Assembly: GCF_014904795.1 (NCBI RefSeq)
Contig: NZ_JACZFS010000014.1
Location: 88,533-152,532, forward strand
DNA length: 64,000 nt
Origin: Nisaea nitritireducens
GTDB lineage: Bacteria > Pseudomonadota > Alphaproteobacteria > Thalassobaculales > Thalassobaculaceae
Reading direction: 5' to 3'
Below, piece by piece: positions 27,754 through 36,021 of the stretch. The notes below the pieces were generated by a model. The model was given only the letters and a program-made list of their open reading frames with translations, ran no database searches and was not told the origin of the DNA. The position numbers were made by a program, and so were the translations under genes. Each line of letters begins with the position of its first letter. The first letter of the stretch is position 1.

Positions 27754-28584
27754 CTAAGGCAGATACCCGAACCGCTTCATCACCGGACCATGATCTCTAA
27801 CGAGACGTGCAAGTTGTCCTTCGCTAAGTGCCTGTTGGCCTTCTCCGCTGCCGCCTGAGCGGAAAAAGCGCTGCATATGCGGCGGGCGTTCGGAGAAACC
27901 TTTCTCCTTTTCCTGCCGGCTGAGCTCTTCAAAAGATGAGTGCCGGATTGATCGCGCCAGCCGTTCCCGGTCAAACGGTAACCCAAGGACCTTCAGGACT
28001 TGTCCGAAAGCCTTTTCCGGGTCGGCGTAGAGGTCTTCGTATCTCACCACGCAGACCGGTAGAGAATGGCTTCCGTCGATCCAGCTTTCGGCATGATCTC
28101 CCCAGCGGCCGATCGGAGTCAGGATCTGGACATCGGCCTCGACGGTCGCATGATCGCGATCAGCCATGATTTCGATAGCCGCGTCGGTCGCCACGCCCAT
28201 ATGGCTGGCATAGGACGGCACGATGTCCGCCGGATTCCTTATGATGTAAACGGCACCGGCCGAAACAGAACGATCGATGAGATGCGTCCCGTTCAGCATG
28301 CCGAAACGTGAGTGTGTCTTGACGAAATGATCGTGCCCACGCGCCGCGGCAAGCCGCTGCTGTGCTTGTGGGCGCACTGTTACGCTCTCCTCTGCCGTCA
28401 TCTCTTGCACGGGCTTGGTGAGCACTTCCGCGTAGAAGCGCGGCCGCACATCGCTCAGGGAAAACGCACGCAAATCCTCGATAGCGAACGGCTCTTCCTG
28501 TCCAATAAGGTAGTTTGCCAGAAGCGCACGCATCCACGTGTTCCCAGATTTGGGATAGGATGCAAGCCATATAATCCGGGACAT
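27754..28584 (-). CDS. Sulfotransferase-family protein
   Basis: 276 residues with the N-terminal PAPS-binding loop IIWLASYPKSGNTWMRALLA (P-loop-like YPKSGNTW) and a conserved dimer/cofactor segment VYIIRNPADIVPSYASHMG (the RNP..x.S 3'-phosphate site), plus a VVRYEDLYADPEKAF block. These define a cytosolic-type sulfotransferase that moves sulfate from PAPS to a hydroxyl or amine acceptor. The acceptor is unknown. No partner gene is adjacent. A strong inverted repeat lies 13 nt upstream of its start codon. Confidence 0.9.
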   Translation of the reverse strand: MSRIIWLASYPKSGNTWMRALLANYLIGQEEPFAIEDLRAFSLSDVRPRFYAEVLTKPVQEMTAEESVTVRPQAQQRLAAARGHDHFVKTHSRFGMLNGTHLIDRSVSAGAVYIIRNPADIVPSYASHMGVATDAAIEIMADRDHATVEADVQILTPIGRWGDHAESWIDGSHSLPVCVVRYEDLYADPEKAFGQVLKVLGLPFDRERLARSIRHSSFEELSRQEKEKGFSERPPHMQRFFRSGGSGEGQQALSEGQLARLVRDHGPVMKRFGYLP

Positions 28585-28597
28585 GTCATAATCCGAT

Positions 28598-28628
28598 AGG
28601 ACAAAACTACTCGGTGTAGTTTTGTCCT
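28598..28628 (-). promoter_or_regulatory. Perfect 13-bp inverted repeat in the sulfotransferase leader
   Basis: AGGACAAAACTAC (28598-28610) and GTAGTTTTGTCCT (28616-28628) are separated by 5 nt (TCGGT). The element ends 13 nt before the ATG on the minus strand. It may be an operator, or an mRNA hairpin affecting translation initiation. No adjacent T-run supports termination. Confidence 0.5.
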
Positions 28629-28887
28629 TAATATGGCAATTTCAAGGTCCATGCGATCACATATTTGCGAAACTGGACAATTGGACGGAAATTCATCAAT
28701 CGTATTAAATTAAAGGGCGTCCGCAGATCATACAGCGGTGCTCAAACGGCCCGGTTTAGTACAAGTCAGAAACCTCTCCTGACCGTCACCGCCTCTTCTT
28801 AATTTCGAATCTGGCACAACTGATTTGCGCCTTCGAAGGACTGCAATCCCCGTCAATTCCGAATAAGCGGACGCTCAACGAAGCGAC
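28629..28887. other. AT-rich intergenic region, nothing recognised
   Basis: This is the rest of the 303-bp gap between the sulfotransferase start and the end of the alpha/beta hydrolase gene. Low GC content compared with the flanks suggests promoter DNA for the sulfotransferase. No gene, RNA or clear repeat was found. Confidence 0.5.
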
Positions 28888-29580
28888 TCAATCCTCTTGT
28901 TCGAGCCAATCGGCCAACAACCGAACCGTCTCTTCCGGCGCCTCGAGCGGCAACATGTGACCGCACTCCTCGACGATCTCGAGCCGTGCGCCGGGAATGC
29001 CGTCCACAAGCTCCTGCGCCTCATCCAGACTTCGCAGTACATCCTGGCGGGACCAGACGACCAACGTCGGGCAGGAAACCCGGGCGAGCAGGTCATGCCC
29101 GTCCCGACGCACCACGCCGATCTGGTTCACGAATCCATCCTTGCCGATCCGGTCGGCCATTTCGCGGATCTTTGCCACAAGTCCCTCGTCTTCCTGCCGT
29201 TCCGGGTGAAGGGAGGACAGGATGGAATGACGCGAAAGACCTCGAAATCCCCGACCTTCCGCCGCTATGGCAAGGCCCGCCTTGCGGGTTGCCTGTTCTG
29301 GACTGTCACCCCGCGCGCTTGTGTTGAGCAATGCCAGACGCTCAACCCGCTCCGGCGCCATCAGGGCAATCTCGCGGGCAACAAATCCCCCCATGGAAAA
29401 GCCGACCAGGGAAAACCGATCCGGTGCACCGGCCAATACCCGTTCGGCCATTGCCTCAAAGGTCCGATCACGGGTGAGATCCCCGAAATGCAGGGTCCCG
29501 AGCTGCTCCAGGCCGCTTTTCGCATCGTCCCAGAGATGCCGGTCGCACATGAAGCCGGGAAGAAACAGGATATCGGTCAT
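28888..29580 (-). CDS. Alpha/beta hydrolase
   Basis: A 230-residue alpha/beta-hydrolase-fold enzyme. The N-terminal strand ILFLPGFMCDRHLW carries the oxyanion-hole region, the nucleophile elbow is GFSMGGFVA (Ser near residue 82), and the acid is within VVWSRQDVL. The His lies in EECGHMLPLE near residue 210, giving a complete triad. The family includes esterases, lactonases and C-C hydrolases. The substrate is unknown. It lies 44 bp downstream of the polyhydroxybutyrate-depolymerase-like gene on the same strand, so the two may be co-transcribed. Confidence 0.85.
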   Translation of the reverse strand: MTDILFLPGFMCDRHLWDDAKSGLEQLGTLHFGDLTRDRTFEAMAERVLAGAPDRFSLVGFSMGGFVAREIALMAPERVERLALLNTSARGDSPEQATRKAGLAIAAEGRGFRGLSRHSILSSLHPERQEDEGLVAKIREMADRIGKDGFVNQIGVVRRDGHDLLARVSCPTLVVWSRQDVLRSLDEAQELVDGIPGARLEIVEECGHMLPLEAPEETVRLLADWLEQED

Positions 29581-29624
29581 GAAAAGCCTTGAGGATGAAC
29601 GGAAGAGAACGGGCTAGGCCGAGA

Positions 29625-30449
29625 TTACTCCGCCGCGAGACGAAACATCCAGTCGAGCCCTTCTCCAACCCACTCGGCCGGAATGCTGTGTCCGCCGTCG
29701 TGCAGGCACAATTGAACCTCCCTGCCGGAAGCACATCCGCTCCACACCCTGCATTTATAGCGCTTCCCGATCTCTTCTCCGGACGGAGTCTGCGCACAGC
29801 GATTGAGGGAGACCACGCCGTCGATCCCGGCGGTTACCGGCATCGAGTTGTAGGTGCCGATCGCGTCATAGGCGACGACTCGGTCCGCCGTTCCATGAAT
29901 GTGGCGAAGGTTGACCGGGCCGCCCGGGCAGACCTCGGGATTTGAATTCCAGAACCCACCCGCAATCGGCACATACGCGCGGAACATACCCTTGGCATAG
30001 CAGGCGACGTTCCAGACCATTGAGGCACCGCGCGAGAAACCGGATGCCATGGTCCGCGTCCCGTCGATAGGCCAACGACGCCGAATATCGGCCATGACCC
30101 GCTCCGTATAGGCGAGCTCGTCACGGCCATTCTCCGCACGCCCTTCCCCGATCTGCCGCCAATAGCCGTGCGGTGCATACGGTGCCACGAACAGGGCTCC
30201 GCGCCGGTTCACACCGCGTACCATTGCCTTGTTCCGGAAGGTCGCTTCCGGTGAGCTGTTCCAACCGTGGAAATACACCACGAGCGGCAAGGGCGAAAAA
30301 CCGTCCCAATCTGCCGGAGGCGACGAGAGGTAATAGCCTTCGGCCACGTCACAGCGCTCCCCGTCCCCACAGGAGGCAAACACACCCTGCGATCCAGAAC
30401 CGGCAATCAGGGCAAATGCAAGAAGGAGAGCTGAAATGAGCCGGATCAT
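29625..30449 (-). CDS. Secreted PHB depolymerase/feruloyl esterase-like hydrolase (LpqC type)
   Basis: About 274 residues with a signal peptide (MIRLISALLLAFALIAGSG) and an alpha/beta-hydrolase domain. PLVVYFHGWNSSPEATFRN carries the oxyanion region, the nucleophile is in GFSRGASMVW, then VCPGGPVNLRHIHGTADRVV, and His lies in LHDGGHSIP near the C-terminus. This is the pattern of the esterase_phb/LpqC group, which degrade polyester or phenolic esters outside the cytoplasm. Cysteine pairs in the mature part (CGDGERC) suit a periplasmic location. The open frame extends to 30521, but ATG at 30449 begins the signal peptide. Confidence 0.85.
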   Translation of the reverse strand: MIRLISALLLAFALIAGSGSQGVFASCGDGERCDVAEGYYLSSPPADWDGFSPLPLVVYFHGWNSSPEATFRNKAMVRGVNRRGALFVAPYAPHGYWRQIGEGRAENGRDELAYTERVMADIRRRWPIDGTRTMASGFSRGASMVWNVACYAKGMFRAYVPIAGGFWNSNPEVCPGGPVNLRHIHGTADRVVAYDAIGTYNSMPVTAGIDGVVSLNRCAQTPSGEEIGKRYKCRVWSGCASGREVQLCLHDGGHSIPAEWVGEGLDWMFRLAAE

Positions 30450-30565
30450 GCGGCACTCCGGAGCCGGGAGACATTGTGTTCCCCCGAGACATATACCGCC
30501 CGATGACCTCATGGCGGACAAACCCGGTCACAGGCGCGCGACCGGATGGTCCGGCTTCCCGTGTT

Positions 30566-31273
30566 TCAGCGCGGCGCGGTGAAGAGATCCGTATAGACCA
30601 GTGTCTGGTTCGCATGCTCCCGCATCATCGCTTCGGCACGCTGCGGATCACGGGTCCGGATCGCATTGAGAATCAGCTTGTGCTGCATGTTGCCGAGACG
30701 CAGACGCATCAGGTCCTCCTCGGCATTATCCTGGCTGAAAACGACGGTGCCCAATTTGATCATCGGCAGCGTCTCCATCCGGCTGAACGTGAACGCGACA
30801 TAAGGATTGCCGCAGTCCTTCATGATGGTTTCGTGAAAGGCGACATTGCCGTCCTGGTAGTCCAGCGCCTTGCTCGCCGGATCCATATCCGCATCAAGAG
30901 CAGCTGCCATCGCATCGACGGCTTCCTGCAGCCTGGCATCGGCCGTCTCGGATATCCCGGTTTTCGCCATCGTTCCCGCGGACAGTCCTTCGAGGACACC
31001 GCGTACCTCGTAGGCCTTCTTGATATCGCCGAGATTGAACTCCTGGACGGTGAACCCTCGCCCCTCCCGTTTGCGAATAAGGCCTTCGACCTCCAGTGCC
31101 CGGAGCGCAAGCCGTGCCGGTGTTCGGGAAACGCCGAACATCTCGGCCGCGATCACTTCTGAAATCTTGGTGCCTTCCGGCAACGTTCCGTCGATGACCA
31201 TGCGGCGCAACGCAGACAGAACGCGCTTGTCCGCTGAGCCTTCATCGGCTGAAGGGCGCATCAAATGGTTCAC
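30566..31273 (-). CDS. GntR-family regulator of the FadR/FCD subfamily
   Basis: About 235 residues with an N-terminal winged helix (LPEGTKISEVIAAEMFGVSR, wing KREGRGFTVQEF) and an all-helical FCD domain (from YEVRGVLEGLSAGTMA). The FCD metal/ligand residues are seen in DGNVAFHETIMKDCGNPY and ILNAIRTRDPQRAEAMMREH. The frame is open far upstream, but GTG at 31273 has GGAGG 5 nt before it; ATG at 31261 is the alternative. It is divergent from the liv-type operon and probably controls it in response to a carboxylate effector. Confidence 0.92.
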   Translation of the reverse strand: MNHLMRPSADEGSADKRVLSALRRMVIDGTLPEGTKISEVIAAEMFGVSRTPARLALRALEVEGLIRKREGRGFTVQEFNLGDIKKAYEVRGVLEGLSAGTMAKTGISETADARLQEAVDAMAAALDADMDPASKALDYQDGNVAFHETIMKDCGNPYVAFTFSRMETLPMIKLGTVVFSQDNAEEDLMRLRLGNMQHKLILNAIRTRDPQRAEAMMREHANQTLVYTDLFTAPR

Positions 31274-31330
31274 CCGGACCTCCTCCCGCCACTTCCGGTT
31301 ACGGCGCGGCAACACTTCATCACACCAACA

Positions 31331-31413
31331 ATGGATACATAATTTTGGATTTATTTCCAATTCGAACTTGGAATCAGCATTTCCTTGCCTTGAACGCCGC
31401 ATTATGGATTCAT
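31331..31413. promoter_or_regulatory. Candidate FCD-GntR operators upstream of liv operon
   Basis: ATGGATACAT (31331-31340) and ATGGATTCAT (31404-31413) are near-palindromic ATG-n-AT-n-CAT boxes. A third related copy, TTGGATTTAT (31345-31354), lies between them, along with inverted arms TTCCAA/TTGGAA (31355-31373). ATGTATACAT-like boxes are common FCD-GntR sites, and this is the space shared by the regulator and the operon. Confidence 0.5.
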
Positions 31414-31458
31414 TTTGGAGCAGCCGCGAAAAAGAGCTGCAACCAAGGGAGGACAATC

Positions 31459-32661
31459 ATGAATCGACGCAATTTCGCGATCGCATCGGCTGCGGTCGCG
31501 TTGAGTCTCGCGTTTGCTGAGGCCCCACAGGCCCAGGAACCGATCAAATTCGGAATGGTCGCGCATCTCTCAGGCCCGCTGGCGGGTGGCGAGGCGGTTA
31601 CCCATCTTCCGAACGTGCAGCTCTGGGTCGAAGAGGTGAACGGACGCGGCGGCTTGATGGTGGACGGCAAGCGCCGCCCGGTCGAGATCGTTCAATATGA
31701 CGACAAGACCAATCCGGCCGAGCATATCAAGGCAGTCCAGCGCCTCGCCTCCCAGGACGAAGTCGATTTCATGATCGCGCCCTACGGAACCGGCTTCAAC
31801 ATTGCCGCCGCGCCTATCTATGCGCGCTACAAGTATCCACTGGTCGCCGTCACGGCGATCACCGACGAAATCCATGAGCTGACCGCTAAATTCCCGAACA
31901 TGTTCTTCACGCTCGGGTCCACGAGCGGGTTTGTCGAAGGGGTCACGAACACGCTGAAGACCCTGCAAAGCAAGGGTGTGATCGGCGACAAGATCGCCAT
32001 GGTCAACGTGGCCGACGCCTTCGGCATCGAACTCGCAGGCGTGGCCCGGGAGAAGTTCAAGGAAGCGGGCTTCAATATTGTCTATGACAAGTCCTATCCG
32101 CTCGGCACACCGGACCTTTCACCGGTGATGAAAGGCGCGAAAGCGGCTGCCCCGGATGCCTTCGTTGCCTGGTCCTATCCGCCTGACAGCTTCGCGCTGA
32201 CCGAGCAGGCGATCATCGAGGATCTCGACGTGAAGGCGTTCTACACAGCCGTTGCCACGGCGTTCCCGGCATATGGCGGAAAGTTCGGAAACGCCATCGA
32301 AGGCAATCTCGGCGCCGGCGGTGTGAATCCGAACACCGACGCCATGAAGGCCTACCGCAAACGGCATCAGGACGTGACGGGCAAGGCTCCGGACTACTGG
32401 GCATCCGCCACCTACTACTCCGCCCTGCAAGTGCTGGAGCAGGCCATTGAAGGCGTCGGCAAGGTCGACCGTGCGGCTGTGACAGAGCATATCAAGAACA
32501 ATGCGTTCGAGACCGTGATCGGCACCATCAGGTTCGACAAGCACAATAACTCCGAACGGTACTGGTCGGTTGGCCAGTGGCGGGGCGGACAGTTTGTCGC
32601 CGTCGCCGATACCGGCATGGGCGACAGCGTCGCACCGGTCGCGAAAAAAGGCTGGAAGTAA
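31459..32661 (+). CDS. Branched-chain amino acid-type ABC transporter substrate-binding protein
   Basis: A 400-residue exported type I binding protein (Peripla_BP_6). Its signal peptide is NRRNFAIASAAVALSLAFA. The mature part starts EPIKFGMVAHLSGPLAGGEA, and it has the conserved VDFMIAPYGTGFNIAAAPI and AFVAWSYPPDSFALTEQA regions. ATG at 31459 follows an excellent ribosome site (AGGGAGGA). First gene of the operon SBP-LivH-LivM-LivG-LivF. Such SBPs bind amino acids, amides, aromatic acids or other carboxylates; the divergent FCD regulator suggests an organic acid, but this is inference. Confidence 0.93.
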   Translation: MNRRNFAIASAAVALSLAFAEAPQAQEPIKFGMVAHLSGPLAGGEAVTHLPNVQLWVEEVNGRGGLMVDGKRRPVEIVQYDDKTNPAEHIKAVQRLASQDEVDFMIAPYGTGFNIAAAPIYARYKYPLVAVTAITDEIHELTAKFPNMFFTLGSTSGFVEGVTNTLKTLQSKGVIGDKIAMVNVADAFGIELAGVAREKFKEAGFNIVYDKSYPLGTPDLSPVMKGAKAAAPDAFVAWSYPPDSFALTEQAIIEDLDVKAFYTAVATAFPAYGGKFGNAIEGNLGAGGVNPNTDAMKAYRKRHQDVTGKAPDYWASATYYSALQVLEQAIEGVGKVDRAAVTEHIKNNAFETVIGTIRFDKHNNSERYWSVGQWRGGQFVAVADTGMGDSVAPVAKKGWK

Positions 32662-32668
32662 CCTGCCC

Positions 32669-32706
32669 TGGGCCGGCTTTCGATGCCTCGGGCCGGCCCA
32701 TTTTTT
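32669..32706 (+). terminator. Intercistronic hairpin with T-run between liv SBP and permease
   Basis: TGGGCCGGC (32669-32677) and GCCGGCCCA (32692-32700) are perfectly complementary and are followed by TTTTTT. The element sits directly after the SBP gene, so it should act as a partial terminator that favours binding-protein expression. Confidence 0.82.
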
Positions 32707-32736
32707 CCAGGCCCTTATTCCAGGAATGAAATCCAG

Positions 32737-33600
32737 ATGGACGTTGTGATCTCCGGATTGCTGCTCGGCGGGGCCTATGCGCTGGTCGCCATGGGGCTGA
32801 ACCTGCAATACGGGGTCGCGCGGATCATGAACCTCGCAAATGGCGAGATCCTGATCCTCGGTGGCCTCGCAGCTTTCTGGGCCTTTGTCAGCTTCGGCCT
32901 CAGCCCTCTCCTGACACTGGTCATTGTCGCCCCGCTGGCCTTCATCGGCAGCTGGGCAATGTACAGGCTGCTGCTGCGTCCCCTGGTCAGACGGGCAAAA
33001 ACCCGCGGCCAGCTTGAAGTAGATTCGATCCTCGCGACCTTCGGCATCAGCTTCTTCCTTGTGGGCGTCATGGTGAGCCTGCGTGCCGAATACTTCACCT
33101 ATTCCTTCCTTGCCACGCCCGTCCACCTGCTTGGAACGACCGTCGCCGCCAACCGGCTGGTGGCGGCGCTCATTGCCGCTGCCATCGGAGGCGCGCTCTA
33201 TTTCTGGCTGAACAGATCCCGCCCCGGCATGGCCGTGCGCGCCGTCGCCGTCTCGCCGGAAGCCGCAGGGCTTGTCGGGATCAATGTCGACCGGGTCTCG
33301 GCCTTCGCCTTTGCCCTCGGCGGCGCGGTCACCGCGCTCGGCGGCTGCCTGATCTCGACCTTCGTGACCCTCGATGCATCGTCCGGTGTCATCTTCACCA
33401 TGAAAGCGCTGATCATCGTCATCATGGGTGGCGTGGGCGACATCAGGGGCGCGATCATCGCGGCGCTCATCCTCGGGCTCGTCGAAACCGCTGTCGCCTC
33501 GATCATCGATCCGGGCCTCACTCTGGTTGCCGCCTATGCGATATTCCTCGCCGTCCTGCTCTTCCGGCCGCAGGGCCTCTTCGGACAGGGGAGCGCCTGA
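32737..33600 (+). CDS. Branched-chain amino acid-type ABC permease, LivH family
   Basis: 287-residue inner-membrane subunit with about eight hydrophobic segments. It starts MDVVISGLLLGGAYALVAMG and has the LivH signature NLANGEILILGG, AVRAVAVSPEAAGLVGIN (cytoplasmic coupling loop) and IIVIMGGVGDIRGAIIAALILG. The open frame begins earlier, but the ATG at 32737 begins the standard N-terminus. Its stop overlaps the start of the LivM gene by one base. Confidence 0.93.
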   Translation: MDVVISGLLLGGAYALVAMGLNLQYGVARIMNLANGEILILGGLAAFWAFVSFGLSPLLTLVIVAPLAFIGSWAMYRLLLRPLVRRAKTRGQLEVDSILATFGISFFLVGVMVSLRAEYFTYSFLATPVHLLGTTVAANRLVAALIAAAIGGALYFWLNRSRPGMAVRAVAVSPEAAGLVGINVDRVSAFAFALGGAVTALGGCLISTFVTLDASSGVIFTMKALIIVIMGGVGDIRGAIIAALILGLVETAVASIIDPGLTLVAAYAIFLAVLLFRPQGLFGQGSA

Positions 33601-34520
33601 TGCCGGATATCCTCCGCGGCGGAGCGGTCCTGCTCGCTGTCCTCGCAGTAGCCGCCCTGCCCCTTCTGACCGACGGTTACTGGCTCTCCATCGCCGTCAC
33701 CATCATGATGTACACGGCGCTCTCCACCAGTTGGGCCCTGTTCTCCGGGCCTACACATTACATCGCGCTATCAACAGGTGCCTTCTACGGCATCGGCGGA
33801 TATCTGGTCGCGACGGGGATGAGCGATTTCGGCACCTCTTTCTGGAGCATGATGGCGATTGCCCCCTTCGTTGCCGCTCTGCTGGCCGGCGCGATCGGCA
33901 TCGCCACCCTGCGCCTTTCCGGCGTCTATTTCGTGATTTTCACGCTCGGGCTGGCGGAGATGATCCGCAATCTCGTGAGCTGGGTGCAGAACAATTTCCT
34001 CGGCTCCAAAGGGCTCTATGTCCTGACCGAGCTGGAGGAGCGCCACATCTACTGGATGCTCCTCGTGGTCACCCTCGCGGTCTTTCTGTTCGGCTGGCGT
34101 CTCGGCCGCTCACGCATGGGCTTCGCGCTCCGCATTCTCGGCAATGACGAGGAGGTCGCGCGGCATGTCGGGATCGACACGGCGCGCACGAAGGTCCTGC
34201 TTTTCATGACGACAGGGTTCTTCGCCGCGCTCGTCGGCGCCATTGTCGCGCCGCGCTATTACTATATCGAGCCGAATGTTGTGTTTTCCCCGGAGCTGAG
34301 TTTCCTCGTCGTCATCATGGCGCTGCTGGGCGGTACCCGTCGCCTCTATGGCCCGCTCCTGGGGGTCATCCCCTTCACCCTGCTCTGGGAAGTGGTCTCC
34401 GCATCCTTCCCGAGCGCAACGACCATGGTACTCGGCCTCGCCTTCCTGCTCATCGTCTATCTGATCCCCGACGGTGTCACCGGCCTGATCGGAAAACTCA
34501 GAAAGCGGAGCGTTCCATGA
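33600..34520 (+). CDS. Branched-chain amino acid-type ABC permease, LivM family
   Basis: 306-residue membrane subunit with GPTHYIALSTGAFYGIGGYLVA near the start (reported family block), the LRILGNDEEVARHVGID coupling loop and LLGGTRRLYGPLLGVIPFTL near the C-terminus. It forms the heterodimeric channel with LivH. Its start shares one base with the LivH stop and its stop overlaps the LivG start by 4 bp (ATGA). Confidence 0.93.
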   Translation: MPDILRGGAVLLAVLAVAALPLLTDGYWLSIAVTIMMYTALSTSWALFSGPTHYIALSTGAFYGIGGYLVATGMSDFGTSFWSMMAIAPFVAALLAGAIGIATLRLSGVYFVIFTLGLAEMIRNLVSWVQNNFLGSKGLYVLTELEERHIYWMLLVVTLAVFLFGWRLGRSRMGFALRILGNDEEVARHVGIDTARTKVLLFMTTGFFAALVGAIVAPRYYYIEPNVVFSPELSFLVVIMALLGGTRRLYGPLLGVIPFTLLWEVVSASFPSATTMVLGLAFLLIVYLIPDGVTGLIGKLRKRSVP

Positions 34521-35248
34521 CACCGGGCGAGACCATTCTCGAAGTGCGCGGACTGACGAAACGCTTCGGCGGCCTGATTGCCGTCAACGATCTCTCGTTC
34601 GATGTTCGCGAGCATGAGGTCATGGGGGTGATCGGGCCCAACGGTTCCGGCAAATCCACCACGATCAACCTGATTTCCGGCGCCCTCCGGGCAACATCCG
34701 GATCGGTTTTACTCGAAGGCCATGATCTGACGGCGGCTCGTCCGCACGAGACAGCTCGGTTCGGGATTTCCCGCACCTTCCAGCTGGTCCGCATTCTTCC
34801 GGCTCTTTCTGTTCTTGAAAACGCGGTCGCCGGGGCGGTTTTAGGCCACAGGCAACGCTGGGGACAGGAGGCGGACGCTTTCGCGAAGGATCTGCTTGAA
34901 CGGGTCGGTCTGGCGGACAAGATCTCCGTTCCGGTATCCGCTCTCACCTATATCGACCAGAAGCGCCTGGAACTTGCCCGCGCGCTTGCCGGCGAGCCGG
35001 AAGTGCTGCTGCTGGACGAATGGCTGGCGGGGCTCAACCCCTCGGAACTCCAGGTCGGGATCGATCTGATCTCCTCTCTCCGGGCTGAAGGACGGACGAT
35101 CATTCTCGTTGAACATGTGATGGACGCGATCCGGTCCCTGTGCGACCGCTGCGTCGTGATGAATTCAGGGCAAAAGATCGCCGAAGGGACACCAGCGGAA
35201 GTTCTCTCTGATCCGCATGTCATCGCAGCCTATCTGGGAGACTCCTGA
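34517..35248 (+). CDS. Branched-chain amino acid-type ABC ATPase, LivG family (atypical signature)
   Basis: 243 residues with Walker A GPNGSGKST and the LivG-type stretch RFGISRTFQLVRILPALSVLEN. The signature helix region is LTYIDQKRLELARAL where LSxGQ is usual, and Walker B reads LLLDEWLAGL instead of DEP(A/T)AGL. The catalytic Asp-Glu of Walker B and the H-loop VEHVMDAI are intact, so ATP hydrolysis remains likely, but the signature lacks its usual Gly. It overlaps LivM by 4 bp and LivF by 1 bp. Confidence 0.92.
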   Translation: MTPGETILEVRGLTKRFGGLIAVNDLSFDVREHEVMGVIGPNGSGKSTTINLISGALRATSGSVLLEGHDLTAARPHETARFGISRTFQLVRILPALSVLENAVAGAVLGHRQRWGQEADAFAKDLLERVGLADKISVPVSALTYIDQKRLELARALAGEPEVLLLDEWLAGLNPSELQVGIDLISSLRAEGRTIILVEHVMDAIRSLCDRCVVMNSGQKIAEGTPAEVLSDPHVIAAYLGDS

Positions 35249-35964
35249 TGCTGGAAGTGCGGGACATCAGCGTTTCCTACGGGCTGCACGAGGCACTGCA
35301 CGGTGTTTCAATCACTGTCGAGCCGGGCGAGATCGTCGTCATTCTCGGGGCGAACGGCGCGGGGAAATCCTCGTTGCTGCGCGCCATCGCGGGGGTCTCG
35401 GACGGCAAGGTCAGCGGTGTCGCCTCTCTCAATGCAAAGGCTCTCATCGGTCAGAAACCGGACAGGGTGGTCGAGACGGGCCTGGCACTGGTGCCCGAAG
35501 GGCGCGGTATATTCGGTGCGCTCAGCGTCGGTGAAAACCTCACGCTCGGTGCCTATCCGGCACGGGCGCGCGCTGCGGAGAAAGACAACCTTGCGAAAGT
35601 CCTGGAGCTGTTCCCGAAACTCAAGGACCGCAGGGCGCAGATCGTCCGCACCATGTCCGGCGGCGAGCAGCAGATGGTCGCCATCGGACGGGCCATCATG
35701 TCCAACCCAGATATCCTGCTGCTGGACGAACCCTCGCTCGGATTGTCGCCAATACTCTGTCAGGAACTGTTCCGCAATCTCGCGAAGATCCGCGATACCG
35801 GCATGGGCATCCTGCTGGTCGAACAGAATGCCCGTCAGAGCCTGGCAATCGCCAACCGTGGCTATCTGATCGAGAATGGGCAAATAACCGGCGCCGGCAG
35901 CGCTGCGGAGCTGGCAAACGACCCGGCGGTCCAGAAAGCCTATCTCGGCGCCACCAGCATTTGA
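35248..35964 (+). CDS. Branched-chain amino acid-type ABC ATPase, LivF family
   Basis: 238 residues with Walker A GANGAGKSS, the LVPEGRGIFGALSVGENLTLGAY block typical of LivF, signature MSGGEQQM, Walker B ILLLDEPSLGLSP and H-loop region LLVEQNAR. All motifs are canonical, in contrast to the LivG partner. It is the last gene of the operon and is followed by a bidirectional terminator. Confidence 0.94.
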   Translation: MLEVRDISVSYGLHEALHGVSITVEPGEIVVILGANGAGKSSLLRAIAGVSDGKVSGVASLNAKALIGQKPDRVVETGLALVPEGRGIFGALSVGENLTLGAYPARARAAEKDNLAKVLELFPKLKDRRAQIVRTMSGGEQQMVAIGRAIMSNPDILLLDEPSLGLSPILCQELFRNLAKIRDTGMGILLVEQNARQSLAIANRGYLIENGQITGAGSAAELANDPAVQKAYLGATSI

Positions 35965-35971
35965 GCGCATG

Positions 35972-35998
35972 AAAAAGGCGGCCCTTAAGCCGCCTTTT
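35972..35998. terminator. Bidirectional terminator between liv and pyrimidine operons
   Basis: AAAAAGGCGGC and GCCGCCTTTT form a stem with a CCTTAA loop (35972-35998), with T-runs in both directions. It separates the convergent LivF gene and the last gene of the pyrimidine transport operon. Confidence 0.88.
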
Positions 35999-36021
35999 CC
36001 GGATCGGTTTTAAAGCGCAGC

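Noticed and set aside
32119..33126. A 335-codon minus-strand frame spanning the liv SBP end and permease start
   Set aside because: Antisense to two conserved genes and crossing a terminator; not coding.
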